A DNA stretch of 23,193 bases from a virus. Location of the stretch: positions 1-23,193 of IMG/VR virus record IMGVR_UViG_3300044949_001678. One strand, 5' to 3'. The notes under the pieces were generated by a model. That model was not told the DNA's origin. It saw nothing but the letters and a program-made list of their open reading frames with translations, and did no database searches. Below, in pieces: positions 1 to 7,166 of the stretch (the stretch's first letter is position 1; every line of letters begins with the position of its first letter). The translations under genes and the position numbers were made by a program.

Positions 1-180
1 ATTAATATTTATATTACCAACTATTTCATCTTCTATAAATAATATTTTATCTTGTTGTGCTTTTTTGATAACAGCGAGCAATTCTAAAACTTTATGACAG
101 ATTGTTCCTTTATCTGCTTTTTTATTAGATTGTCCACGCATACCCAAAACATATTCAATAAAATATTGTTGTTCGCACAT
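1..180 (-). CDS. PD-(D/E)XK nuclease, RecB/Cas4-like, N-terminal part (runs off the window)
   Basis: Only the N-terminal 60 or so codons are in the window; the gene continues past base 1. From the ATG at 180 the protein starts MCEQQYFIEYVLG and then has KADKGTICHKVLE. A Cys-x(3)-Tyr...Tyr-Val-x-Gly block followed by K-G-T-x-x-H-K-x-L-E is the usual N-terminal signature of RecB/Cas4-like PD-(D/E)XK nucleases, where the histidine belongs to the metal site. The catalytic D...ExK part is off the window. The frame stays open upstream and reads TYFRSSYNTHS before the ATG, which looks like the normal start of this family. A Shine-Dalgarno-like AAGGA (234-238) sits 8 bases before an in-frame ATT at 225, so the real start may be a non-ATG codon overlapping the kinase stop. 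It is last in the replication/recombination module, after dNMP kinase; a role in recombination or resection is inferred. Confidence 0.7.
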   Translation of the reverse strand, partial: MCEQQYFIEYVLGMRGQSNKKADKGTICHKVLELLAVIKKAQQDKILFIEDEIVGNININ

Positions 181-218
181 ACTATGAGTATTGTATGACG
201 AACTCCGAAAATATGTAA

Positions 219-815
219 TTATAATGGTAATATTCCTTTATTGGTTAGGAAATTAATAACAGTATCTATTTGCTCTCGTATAGACATACGATGATTATCA
301 ATGACTAAATCAAAATGAGAATAATCATAATTATCAGGATCCAACGCAATCTCACTTTCGTGATCTGAATTGTATGGATTACGCATTAATTTTATAACTA
401 CGCCTCCAGCATCCTTAATTGAAGAAACTTCGTTTGGAAATCTACAATCTGCAATTATTGCTATGTTAGGATTTTCAGTTTTAATTTTTGATATGGTGGC
501 ATCTGCCCATACATTATTTTGCATTTTTCTAAAAATATTTGTGCCAACAAATTGCATAACTTCTCTGGCTGTTAATTGATTATTATCCCAAAAGCAATTT
601 ACTAGTTCATTTTTTTGGTCATCAGAACCGTAGCATTGATCATATGTTAATCCAAGTATATTCATGCAAATGTCTTTTTTGAGTGGATCAGCAAAATTAT
701 ATATCTTGCCACTATTATAGGGGACTATTGATCCATTCGCATATTTTAAAAGAGCTTCAGAGCAAGTTGTTTTCCCTGATTGTTTGCGACCAGCAAATGC
801 AATAATTTGTGTCAT
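219..815 (-). CDS. Deoxynucleoside monophosphate kinase, T4 gp1-like
   Basis: A 198-aa P-loop kinase that would phosphorylate dNMPs to dNDPs for phage DNA synthesis in the cytoplasm. The Walker A loop is G9-RKQS-GKT16 right at the N-terminus. Further family-like blocks are FADPLK near residue 42, TAREVMQFVGTNIFR near 82-96, IADCRFPNEV near 120-129 (substrate-side Asp/Arg) and a RNP...DHESE lid-like segment near 144-154. This order and the length of about 200 residues fit phage dNMP kinases of the T4 gene 1 type rather than thymidylate kinase. Its ATG overlaps the primase stop as ATGA, so the two are probably translationally coupled. It completes the nucleotide pathway with the dCMP deaminase and ribonucleotide reductase further upstream in the same direction. 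Which bases it accepts cannot be read from the sequence. Confidence 0.85.
   Translation of the reverse strand: MTQIIAFAGRKQSGKTTCSEALLKYANGSIVPYNSGKIYNFADPLKKDICMNILGLTYDQCYGSDDQKNELVNCFWDNNQLTAREVMQFVGTNIFRKMQNNVWADATISKIKTENPNIAIIADCRFPNEVSSIKDAGGVVIKLMRNPYNSDHESEIALDPDNYDYSHFDLVIDNHRMSIREQIDTVINFLTNKGILPL
234..238 (-). promoter_or_regulatory. Shine-Dalgarno candidate for a non-ATG start of the PD-(D/E)XK nuclease
   Basis: AAGGA on the minus strand lies inside the last codons of the dNMP kinase gene. It is 8 bases before an in-frame ATT (225-223), 11 before ATA and 14 before a second ATT. No comparable site precedes the ATG at 180. It therefore favours initiation upstream of the ATG, which would include the family-like YFRSSYNTHS residues. 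This is inference from spacing and motif only. Confidence 0.4.
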
Positions 816-1951
816 ATTTTACTCTTAATTTCTGTGTCGATTTCTTCTATGGTCATTTCGGCAACATCTGGCTTATTGATACTTAGATTCACAATATTAT
901 AAGTATTTTTACATTTCGTATAAATTATCTCAGCCGCTTTTTTACCAGCTAAATCATTATCCATAATAGTTATTATAGTCATAGCACCAGATCCATCCAA
1001 TATGATTTTTTGTCTATCGCTTAATGACGAGCCAAACATGGCTACGCTATTATGAATACCGGCTTGTTCTAATCTCCATACGTTACCAGGACTTTCTACA
1101 AGAATAACCTTTCCAGACTCTAGTATAGATTTTTTAGCAAACCAGAAATTGTATAAATGATTTTGGCTTTTGAATTCATAATTATGTTTCCATTTAGGGA
1201 ATTTCCAACCTTCTGATTCTGATGGACAATTCTGATCATGGTAATATCCACATTTGTCACATTTGTCGAATATGCTTCTTCCTGTGCATCCTACTAAAAA
1301 TTTGTAATCATTATCATAAATTGGTACAACAGCCCTATTGTACATTTCTTTATTAGATTTATTACATAACCCAACATCGTATTTTTCTAAAATATCGTTA
1401 CTGAAACCTCTATTAATAAAATAATTGCAAGGATATTCTAGAGACTTTCTAACTTGTTGTCTGGTTATTAGTTGTTTAGGAGACTCTGCTTTAGTAACGA
1501 TATTATTAACGATATTAGTAAAATTAGTTTTCTCTATCTCGTGTTTTGATATTTTGATCTTGTGTACTTCTTGCTTTAGAAAGGCTTCTACAAACTCTAT
1601 AGTTTCTTCAAAAGATGCAGTATCGTCACCTTCTGTGACCCAGCCATAATTCTTATTCGACAGAACTCCCCTAATAAAGCCTATAATTGATCCTTTAAAA
1701 ATTTTCTCGCATCCGTGCGTTCTGCATTTCCAGTTACCTCTATAAGATTCTCCTTCAGGATATAAATTAAAAGCAGATGGATTATCTCCATTGTGTATGG
1801 GACAACTACCCGATATCATTTTGCCGTTATGTTTTAAATGACTTATAGATAATACTTGTATAAGATCATCTATACTATCGCACAACTTGTCGCAAATTAC
1901 TTTAAGCTGTTTTTGATTATACAAACGGGATGTTTTCTTCTGTGTTATCAT
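812..1951 (-). CDS. DNA primase with CHC2-type zinc finger and TOPRIM domain
   Basis: A 379-aa DnaG-type primase that would make RNA primers at the phage fork. The N-terminal zinc-binding domain is visible as C50-x2-H53 ... C76-x-x-H-x-C81 within SGSCPIHNGDNPSAF and GNWKCRTHGC. A second Cys-rich knuckle, C231-x2-C234 ... C242 with YYHDQNC, follows a GCTGRS block (221-226), an arrangement found in phage primases. The TOPRIM part shows the glutamate in VESPGN (E286) and the metal-binding D331-N-D333, then KPDVAE (360-365). It lacks the long C-terminal helicase-interaction domain of cellular DnaG, so it is compact. The start overlaps the end of the helicase gene by 35 bases. That is longer than usual here, but no better downstream ATG precedes the zinc finger. 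Helicase and primase being adjacent supports a joint replisome role. Confidence 0.9.
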   Translation of the reverse strand: MITQKKTSRLYNQKQLKVICDKLCDSIDDLIQVLSISHLKHNGKMISGSCPIHNGDNPSAFNLYPEGESYRGNWKCRTHGCEKIFKGSIIGFIRGVLSNKNYGWVTEGDDTASFEETIEFVEAFLKQEVHKIKISKHEIEKTNFTNIVNNIVTKAESPKQLITRQQVRKSLEYPCNYFINRGFSNDILEKYDVGLCNKSNKEMYNRAVVPIYDNDYKFLVGCTGRSIFDKCDKCGYYHDQNCPSESEGWKFPKWKHNYEFKSQNHLYNFWFAKKSILESGKVILVESPGNVWRLEQAGIHNSVAMFGSSLSDRQKIILDGSGAMTIITIMDNDLAGKKAAEIIYTKCKNTYNIVNLSINKPDVAEMTIEEIDTEIKSKI

Positions 1952-3389
1952 TTTCTAGTACAAATGTATTTTTGTTATTCTTTTTGGTTCCTGTATTATT
2001 AGAAATTTCTAATTTGGTTCTTCCTTCTGTGATTTTTGCACACCATCCTTTCATATGACAATTAATATAATCGTTATCATCTAATCCTCCGCCGTGACGG
2101 CTAATTAATGGAACCAATTTGCGATTACCTTCTGACGGACCATCTTCGGCTATTTCTTCGTCGCTTTTGCGTTTAAATATACTGAAATTACTACATAGCC
2201 ATATAATTCTATCTGATCCACTAGCCGTATCTGTACTTTCTTTGGTGATACCATCTCTATTTAATTGAATAAAAGCCACAATTGGCACTTGATATCTAAC
2301 AGCAAAATTATGAAGACTTGTCATCATAAATCCTAATAATTGATATTCTTTGAGGTCTTGACTAATACCAGAACTATCCATTAATTTTAGATAATCATAA
2401 AATATAACACACTCTTTTGCTGTACCATCATCATTTAAACCAACCTCTTTAACTAACCATCTTCTCATGATGGCTAATTGATCTTCAAAGGGTTTTCCAG
2501 CTATGCTTTTATGGTATATTTTTAGAGATTTTAATTCGTTAACAGCTTTTGCTATTTTATTCTTTTTATCCGGAGAATCAGCAAACTTTCCGGTTTCTAT
2601 ACTATTGATTTCGGTTTCGCTCATCATAGCAAGAATTCTATGAATATGATCTTGTTTATTCATTTCTGTATCCATATTTAATATGGGAATACCAAGATCA
2701 GCAATATTTTTTCCTATATTATCGGACAAAAGCGTTTTTCCTGTTTTGGGTCTGGCCGCTATAACATTTACTGTTCCTCTTCTTAATCCTCCGCCAATAG
2801 CCTGATCGTACACAGGAAATCCTGTTGGTATACCAACTTGATCTACTTTATTTTTTTCTAGATTTTCGATGTACTCATCAAGATTAGAACCTATTTGCTC
2901 CGGAGCAGAGTCAGTATCGTTAAGGAGCGACGTAAAATTAAAAACCGTATCCTCGGCTAGTCCTATAATCGAAGATATAGATTCGCTACCATTAATTTCT
3001 AATATTTTATCTTGTGCTTTTTCTAGTTGCTCCCTAAGTAATCTTGCAATTTCTAGCTTACGAATTTTAGCCGCAAACTTAGGTACATTTTCTTTATTAA
3101 CAGGAAAATCTAAAACCGCCCTAAGATGTTGGGCCTCTTCTTTTTTGGATAAAATATGAGACACACCAACTTCTTGAGCCACAGAATATATAGATGCGAG
3201 ATCTATACTATTAGGACTATTCTTTTCACACAGATCTTTTAAGCACTTATATAGTATTTTATTACTATCAATGGTAAAAGAAGACTCTTGAAGTATATCT
3301 GCAATATCAAGATAAACTTCCTCGCCATACTTACATATTCCTGCGAGTACCGCTCTTTCAGCAGAAGGATCAGATAAAATTATTGGCAT
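1917..3389 (-). CDS. Replicative DNA helicase, DnaB-like (SF4)
   Basis: A 490-aa hexameric-type helicase that unwinds the replication fork. Residues about 5-110 look like the DnaB N-terminal helical domain (SDPSAERAVLAGI opening). Residues about 185-450 form the RecA-like ATPase: the GxxTGFPVYDQAIGGGLRRG segment typical of DnaB, Walker A ARPKTGKT (212-219), the DTEM block near 240 (catalytic Glu region), Walker B CVIFYDY with D332, and FIQLNR with Q375 as in DnaB motif H4. The acidic, Asn-rich tail (about 460-490) may be a protein-interaction tail. The TAA of the preceding zinc-ribbon gene abuts its ATG directly. It lies beside the primase and downstream of the recombinase, in a compact replication cluster. 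Length is close to the 450-500 residues of bacterial DnaB. Confidence 0.93.
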   Translation of the reverse strand: MPIILSDPSAERAVLAGICKYGEEVYLDIADILQESSFTIDSNKILYKCLKDLCEKNSPNSIDLASIYSVAQEVGVSHILSKKEEAQHLRAVLDFPVNKENVPKFAAKIRKLEIARLLREQLEKAQDKILEINGSESISSIIGLAEDTVFNFTSLLNDTDSAPEQIGSNLDEYIENLEKNKVDQVGIPTGFPVYDQAIGGGLRRGTVNVIAARPKTGKTLLSDNIGKNIADLGIPILNMDTEMNKQDHIHRILAMMSETEINSIETGKFADSPDKKNKIAKAVNELKSLKIYHKSIAGKPFEDQLAIMRRWLVKEVGLNDDGTAKECVIFYDYLKLMDSSGISQDLKEYQLLGFMMTSLHNFAVRYQVPIVAFIQLNRDGITKESTDTASGSDRIIWLCSNFSIFKRKSDEEIAEDGPSEGNRKLVPLISRHGGGLDDNDYINCHMKGWCAKITEGRTKLEISNNTGTKKNNKNTFVLENDNTEENIPFV

Positions 3390-3776
3390 TTACTCACCAG
3401 CCATCGTAGAACACTTGTTGCATTTATATCTATCGTTGGAATCCGGCAGAAGAACAGGATTGATTTTTTCGCTTTTCCCACAAGATCTACACTTTACATC
3501 TACAGCCTCAAATTGTCTTGTTCTTGGGCTTGGAGGATGAACAGACAACTTTTTATCTATTAAAGAATCACTTTTATGCATACCGGCTTCTGGCATATTA
3601 TCAAATTTATTATAATGTTCTGATTTTAGTTTTCTTGTTTTTGTTTTTATATTATGATCTGGAAGAATTTCTTCTGTTCTCTCTTCTGCCTTTGGAGTAT
3701 TTTCTTTCGGTAATAAATTTTGTAATGCACTAATTAATTGCTTAATTTGCTCTGGATCACTAAAATTAAGTTCCAT
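3390..3776 (-). CDS. Small C-terminal zinc-ribbon protein, unknown role
   Basis: A 128-aa protein not recognised as a named family. The N-terminal third is predicted helical (FSDPEQIKQLISALQNLL). The middle is charged and Pro/Lys/Glu-rich, so probably flexible. The C-terminus carries a four-cysteine ribbon, CRSCGK ... YKCNKC (about residues 95-122), likely binding one zinc. It sits directly upstream of the DnaB-like helicase, its stop touching the helicase ATG, and overlaps the end of the 168-aa gene by 11 bases. That position would suit a helicase loader or single-strand-binding accessory protein, but nothing in the sequence proves it. Zinc ribbon calls on four cysteines are reliable; function is not assignable. 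Confidence 0.7.
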   Translation of the reverse strand: MELNFSDPEQIKQLISALQNLLPKENTPKAEERTEEILPDHNIKTKTRKLKSEHYNKFDNMPEAGMHKSDSLIDKKLSVHPPSPRTRQFEAVDVKCRSCGKSEKINPVLLPDSNDRYKCNKCSTMAGE

Positions 3777-4272
3777 GATGTTTCACCTTTGTTTTTTGAA
3801 TAGAAATCAATATATCTGATAGATTTTTTACAGAGGAGGCGATATAACTGAGTCTATCTGATCTTTGTTTGGCATATTTCTTAATTTTGTTTAATGCACT
3901 AGCTTTATCGTTGTGTTTGATGGCTTGTGCTGACTTTTCTATATAGCCATATCCCTTATAATTATTTATATCATCAGCAATAGTTTCTTTAATCGTATCT
4001 TCCGCCCAGTTTAATCTTGCGAGTTCTCTATTTAGTGATCTTTGTATATGAAAAGCAAATTGGGCCAACCTGTATGCTATTTGAGAACAATCTTCTGGCG
4101 TTAATTTTTCTATGCGATCTCTATCCATGGTTAAATATTGATTGATCTCTTGTTCGCTAATAACCTCACTAATATAATTAGGTAGTCCGAGATTTTTCTC
4201 GTACTCATCTAAAATATTGTCCCAATAACTAACTTGTTCAGTTGAACTTTTGTTGGTGGTAGTATTATTCAT
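3766..4272 (-). CDS. Hypothetical helical protein of the replication cluster
   Basis: A 168-aa protein, not recognised. It looks almost wholly alpha-helical and soluble. A short Thr/Ser/Asn-rich start is followed by YWDNILDEYEKNLGLP and then long amphipathic helices with many Lys, Arg and Glu. It has no signal peptide, membrane segment, cysteine motif or P-loop. It overlaps the nuclease upstream (8 bases) and the zinc-ribbon gene downstream (11 bases), so it is co-translated with recombination and helicase proteins. A structural or adaptor role at the replication fork is the simplest guess from context only. Confidence 0.65.
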   Translation of the reverse strand: MNNTTTNKSSTEQVSYWDNILDEYEKNLGLPNYISEVISEQEINQYLTMDRDRIEKLTPEDCSQIAYRLAQFAFHIQRSLNRELARLNWAEDTIKETIADDINNYKGYGYIEKSAQAIKHNDKASALNKIKKYAKQRSDRLSYIASSVKNLSDILISIQKTKVKHHGT

Positions 4273-4672
4273 TTTTTATTCTGCTTTTCCATTTGTCTAT
4301 ATCTTCATTAAACGGTAATTCTATATATTCAATCCCATTGATACTGCACCATTCAGCTTTTTCTTGATCTCTTTTTTTGTGCCTCATGAATCCTAACAAG
4401 TTGTGATGATAAAATCTGCTAAATGTATAATGTTGTTCTCCATGTACTTCTATACATTTCTTGTTCAATGGCAAGTAAAAATCCAAATACAGAGTTTCTG
4501 ATCTCCTAACTTGAACTGGTACTTCTTCTAGAACCTGAAGTGTTGGAAAACATTCATGAATTAACTCTCTGGCTTTTAGATGTAGGCTTGATTTGTTCTT
4601 GAGCGACCCATGAGATATTCCACCAATTAATTGCCAATGACAAAAATTATTGTCCAAATCTTTTACTTGCAT
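4265..4672 (-). CDS. VSR/DUF559-like PD-(D/E)XK endonuclease
   Basis: A 135-aa small nuclease candidate. After a helical start with K-A-R-E-L-I (33-38), the core reads EEVPV (49-53), LYLDFYLP with D64, KKCIEVHGEQHY with E75 and H77, and later RHKKRDQEKAEWC (97-109) before NGIEYIELPFNED. Acidic residue, strand, Asp, strand, then E-x-(H/K), followed by a basic helix starting with RD..K, is the layout of very-short-patch repair and DUF559 nucleases in the PD-(D/E)XK fold. The usual final Lys of ExK is His here (EVH). It overlaps the RecA-like recombinase stop by 10 bases, so repair, recombination-intermediate cleavage or Holliday junction resolution are all plausible. A homing endonuclease is less likely, because it is embedded in tight overlaps. 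Confidence 0.65.
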   Translation of the reverse strand: MQVKDLDNNFCHWQLIGGISHGSLKNKSSLHLKARELIHECFPTLQVLEEVPVQVRRSETLYLDFYLPLNKKCIEVHGEQHYTFSRFYHHNLLGFMRHKKRDQEKAEWCSINGIEYIELPFNEDIDKWKSRIKNE

Positions 4673-5682
4673 TTGATACCCATTGTTTCATAGACTTTTT
4701 CCAAAAGATCATTATATGTTTTCGGATTATCAACAAGATACTGTCTGGCTTTTTCTAAACCTTGAAATTTTGGCTTATCTTCAACAGTAGTAATTGTATA
4801 CCAAGCACCACCCTTATTGATTAAGCCAAGATCCACGGCTAAATTTAAAAGCTCCATGTGTTTATCAATACCTGTTCCGTATCTTATATAACTAGTAATT
4901 GAGCCGCCCGGTGGTCCTAATGCCGAACATAGTACTTCCCATTCTACTTCTTGTCCGATTTGTGGACTATCATCGGATAGATTCCACTTCTTAAAAAACT
5001 TGGCTTTAAGCTTTATATCAGTTTGATATGCAATGGCCTGACCGCTCTTCTCTTTCCATTCAGCATTTCCATATCCGGGATTACCCATTAGATGAGTAAT
5101 ACCAATAACTATATTTTTGTTAACAGGAATAACATTAGCTACTTTACGACAAAACTTAGCTAATAATTTTGCTCCGTCTGCTCTTTGCATTTTATTCATA
5201 TCGCTAGTGATCTCGGCCTCGGTGCATAATGCTGAATATGAATCAATAATAACTATTGATCCTGGTAATTCATTAATAATGCGTTCGCCTATTTGTAGAT
5301 ATTCTTCTGCGTGTAAAATTTTACCTTCTTGAGATCCTACAATATGAAATTTATCAAGATTTAATCCTGGTATTCCTTCTAAGTCTCTTTTTTTCAATCT
5401 ACCTTCAATGTTCAGGTAATACACTTCTCGGCCATCTTTAAAAGATCCATATGCGTATTCTGGTTTTTGTGCAGTAGCACAGAAATCTAGGGATGTTGTT
5501 GTTTTTCCGCACTTGGGTTGTCCTGTTAAAATAACAAAACTACCCTCTGGAATACCACCATTTAATACAATATCTAACGATGGACTAACTGGTATTGTGA
5601 GCAGTTTTTTGTCCATGACAGAACTTGCTGTAATTAGAATATTATCTCCGAAGTTCTTTTTTACATCCTCTTTTAAGCTCAT
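4663..5682 (-). CDS. RecA/UvsX-like recombinase
   Basis: A 339-aa RecA-family strand-exchange ATPase. Walker A is G54-QPKC-GKT61, the catalytic Glu region is in YYLNIEG (about 88-94), and Walker B is IVIIDSYSAL with D147. ITHLMGNPGYG (195-205) corresponds to the L2/motif 4 region, and KSGQAIAYQTDIKLKAK continues the core. The C-terminal LGLINKGGAWYT (285-296) is a segment shared with bacterial RecA, where it precedes the C-terminal domain. The basic N-terminal helix expected for filament formation is short. It would coat ssDNA, drive recombination-dependent replication and support repair. Its ATG overlaps the preceding gene's stop (ATGA), and a small nuclease follows immediately. Confidence 0.9.
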   Translation of the reverse strand: MSLKEDVKKNFGDNILITASSVMDKKLLTIPVSPSLDIVLNGGIPEGSFVILTGQPKCGKTTTSLDFCATAQKPEYAYGSFKDGREVYYLNIEGRLKKRDLEGIPGLNLDKFHIVGSQEGKILHAEEYLQIGERIINELPGSIVIIDSYSALCTEAEITSDMNKMQRADGAKLLAKFCRKVANVIPVNKNIVIGITHLMGNPGYGNAEWKEKSGQAIAYQTDIKLKAKFFKKWNLSDDSPQIGQEVEWEVLCSALGPPGGSITSYIRYGTGIDKHMELLNLAVDLGLINKGGAWYTITTVEDKPKFQGLEKARQYLVDNPKTYNDLLEKVYETMGIKCK

Positions 5683-6086
5683 TCTAATTCCTTTAATCTT
5701 GACAGAGTATTTTTTTGTTTAGATGATTTGTGGTATGTCTTTTGAGTATTTCTATCAAATTCCATAGACAATTTATTATTTTGTGCTTGTATGATAGCCT
5801 CGTGTTCTTCTATGATAGGAATCAAGTGCGGTGCTCGCAATGAAAAAATTTTCTTGGCTCTATCGTCTTTGATGGCTTCTATAATGGCTTGGCTAGAATA
5901 TTTTTCAATTAATTTATTAGCTGTGGCTATCTGATTTCTATAAAATAAAGACCACTCCTTGTTTGTCCAAAATCTAAAATGCAAATCCTTTTTTTCCTTT
6001 AATGCCTTGTGTTCGCAAATCAGCTCAGTAATATATTGCTGTGCTGTTACAAATTTATCATTGGAATATTTGGAGATATATTTCAT
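5679..6086 (-). CDS. Hypothetical protein upstream of the recombinase
   Basis: A 135-aa protein, unrecognised. It is basic and mostly helical, with YITELICEHKA near the start, an aromatic-rich HFRFWTNKEWSLFYRNQI block (about 36-53) and SLRAPHLIPIIEEHEAI (about 82-98), then a Lys/Ser/Gln-rich tail. No cysteine cluster, P-loop or membrane segment is visible. ATGA overlaps at both ends link it to the 108-aa protein and the RecA-like gene. A recombination mediator or loader (UvsY-like in role) would fit the position, but no UvsY sequence signature is visible. Confidence 0.65.
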   Translation of the reverse strand: MKYISKYSNDKFVTAQQYITELICEHKALKEKKDLHFRFWTNKEWSLFYRNQIATANKLIEKYSSQAIIEAIKDDRAKKIFSLRAPHLIPIIEEHEAIIQAQNNKLSMEFDRNTQKTYHKSSKQKNTLSRLKELE

Positions 6087-6409
6087 TTATTTTTATCTGG
6101 TCGAAAAATAGATACTTTGCCACTACGAGATACTGTGGATTTGATTTTTTTCTTGAAATCGTCATTTACTTCTGATGCTGCTTTTGTCATAATAGCCACA
6201 GAATTGATCTTCTTATTGTTGGTTTGTGTAATCATAAGATCTTTACTATTAACCTTCGAAGAAGTTGTTTTTATTTTAGTATTATTGCTAGATTGTTTGG
6301 TTGCTTTTTTGATATCTGAAATATCTACTTTGAGTTCTTTGGATATTTGTTCATCAGATTTCCCTATACTATTTAGGTACAATATTGCGTACTTTGTTTC
6401 TTTGTTCAT
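6083..6409 (-). CDS. Small putative helix-turn-helix protein
   Basis: A 108-aa basic protein. Residues 5-35 (KYAILYLNSIGKSDEQISKELKV, then DISDIKKA) look like a short helix-turn-helix of the kind that recognises DNA: helix, turn with G-K-S-D, then E-Q-I-S-K-E-L and a third helix. The middle is Ser/Thr/Asn/Lys-rich and likely disordered. The C-terminal half has DLMITQTNNKKINSVAIMTKAAS and ends with IFRPDKNK. No closer family is recognised. It overlaps both neighbours through ATGA junctions. Regulation of the replication operon or a DNA-binding accessory role are possible and unproven. Confidence 0.6.
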   Translation of the reverse strand: MNKETKYAILYLNSIGKSDEQISKELKVDISDIKKATKQSSNNTKIKTTSSKVNSKDLMITQTNNKKINSVAIMTKAASEVNDDFKKKIKSTVSRSGKVSIFRPDKNK

Positions 6410-6792
6410 GTTAGTTCCCTTTCTGCATTATTTAACCATGCGACATTTTTTGTTCTTAAAAAATTTACATACATATCAAAAACCTTTTGATTAACTCTGG
6501 TGAAACTGAATTCATTTTTACCTACTTTTGATAAGAATTTATTAGCTTTGCCTTCTGAATATAGTCCTATTGGATTAAATATCTTACCATATAATCCAAC
6601 CTTTACAAAATATTGAGTATCGCTATCGTTGTTGATTTTGGAATAAGCGTAAGCATTTTTTTCATTTTTGGTTCGCGGATTGTTGTTTTCATCCAAGAAA
6701 TCGTGTTTTCCTAAAACAGTATAATAATTCCTATCCGAAACTGGATCTATTTTGGAAGGATTGATTTGGAATATATTAGAATAATGATTCAT
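6406..6792 (-). CDS. Hypothetical protein
   Basis: A 128-aa protein without a recognised family. The composition is rich in Asn, Lys, Tyr and Phe. It contains NYYTVLGKHDFLD near residues 22-34 and a beta-rich stretch TQYFVKVGLYGKIFNPIGLYSE (59-80), ending in a helical part with VFDMYVNFLRTKN. It has no cysteine motif, signal peptide or transmembrane segment. ATGA overlaps join it to the FmdB-like gene upstream and the HTH-like gene downstream, so it is part of the same translational chain. Function unknown. Confidence 0.6.
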   Translation of the reverse strand: MNHYSNIFQINPSKIDPVSDRNYYTVLGKHDFLDENNNPRTKNEKNAYAYSKINNDSDTQYFVKVGLYGKIFNPIGLYSEGKANKFLSKVGKNEFSFTRVNQKVFDMYVNFLRTKNVAWLNNAERELT

Positions 6793-7166
6793 TTTTTACC
6801 TCGTTTAGTTTTGCCTTTGGATCCTGGCCATTTGATTTTTTCTGGTTTTTTGATTCTGCTCATGCCTGTTGGTAATGTCTTAGTACTTTCATCAAATTTA
6901 TATTCGTTATGTTTATGATATAAATGAGTTTTTTCATCCTCGCTCATTCTGTCACTATTACGTTTAGCTAAATCGCCTAATGTTTTTAATTCTGTATCAG
7001 ACTTACGAACACTTGTGCTTTGTGTTATCACATCATCAACATATCTTCTGTGGGTTTGTTTACTGTGGCATTTTTCACATTTGGGATGATCTATATAGTC
7101 TTTGATATAAAAAAATAATTCAAATCTATTTTGACATTTTTCGCACTGATATGAGTATGTTGGCAT
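6789..7166 (-). CDS. FmdB-type zinc ribbon protein
   Basis: About 125 aa from the ATG at 7166. The protein opens MPTYSYQCEKCQNRFELF, then HPKCEKCHSK. A start of MPxYxYxCxxCxxxFE followed by a second CxxC is the signature of FmdB-family regulatory zinc ribbons. An in-frame ATG 33 bases upstream (7199) exists, but it adds residues unlike the family and would run inside the HNH gene. The 7166 start gives a TAATG stop-start junction with that gene and is preferred. The rest is a basic, Lys-rich region (KIKWPGSKGKTKRGKK end) that may bind nucleic acid. The function of phage FmdB-like proteins is not established; a role as transcription or nuclease cofactor is only a guess. Confidence 0.75.
   Translation of the reverse strand: MPTYSYQCEKCQNRFELFFYIKDYIDHPKCEKCHSKQTHRRYVDDVITQSTSVRKSDTELKTLGDLAKRNSDRMSEDEKTHLYHKHNEYKFDESTKTLPTGMSRIKKPEKIKWPGSKGKTKRGKK

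Noticed and set aside
6009-6494. Plus-strand frame of 161 codons with hydrophobic stretches
   Set aside because: It crosses three well-supported minus-strand genes joined by ATGA overlaps. Its hydrophobic content is what the reverse of Lys/Asn/Glu-rich coding gives.
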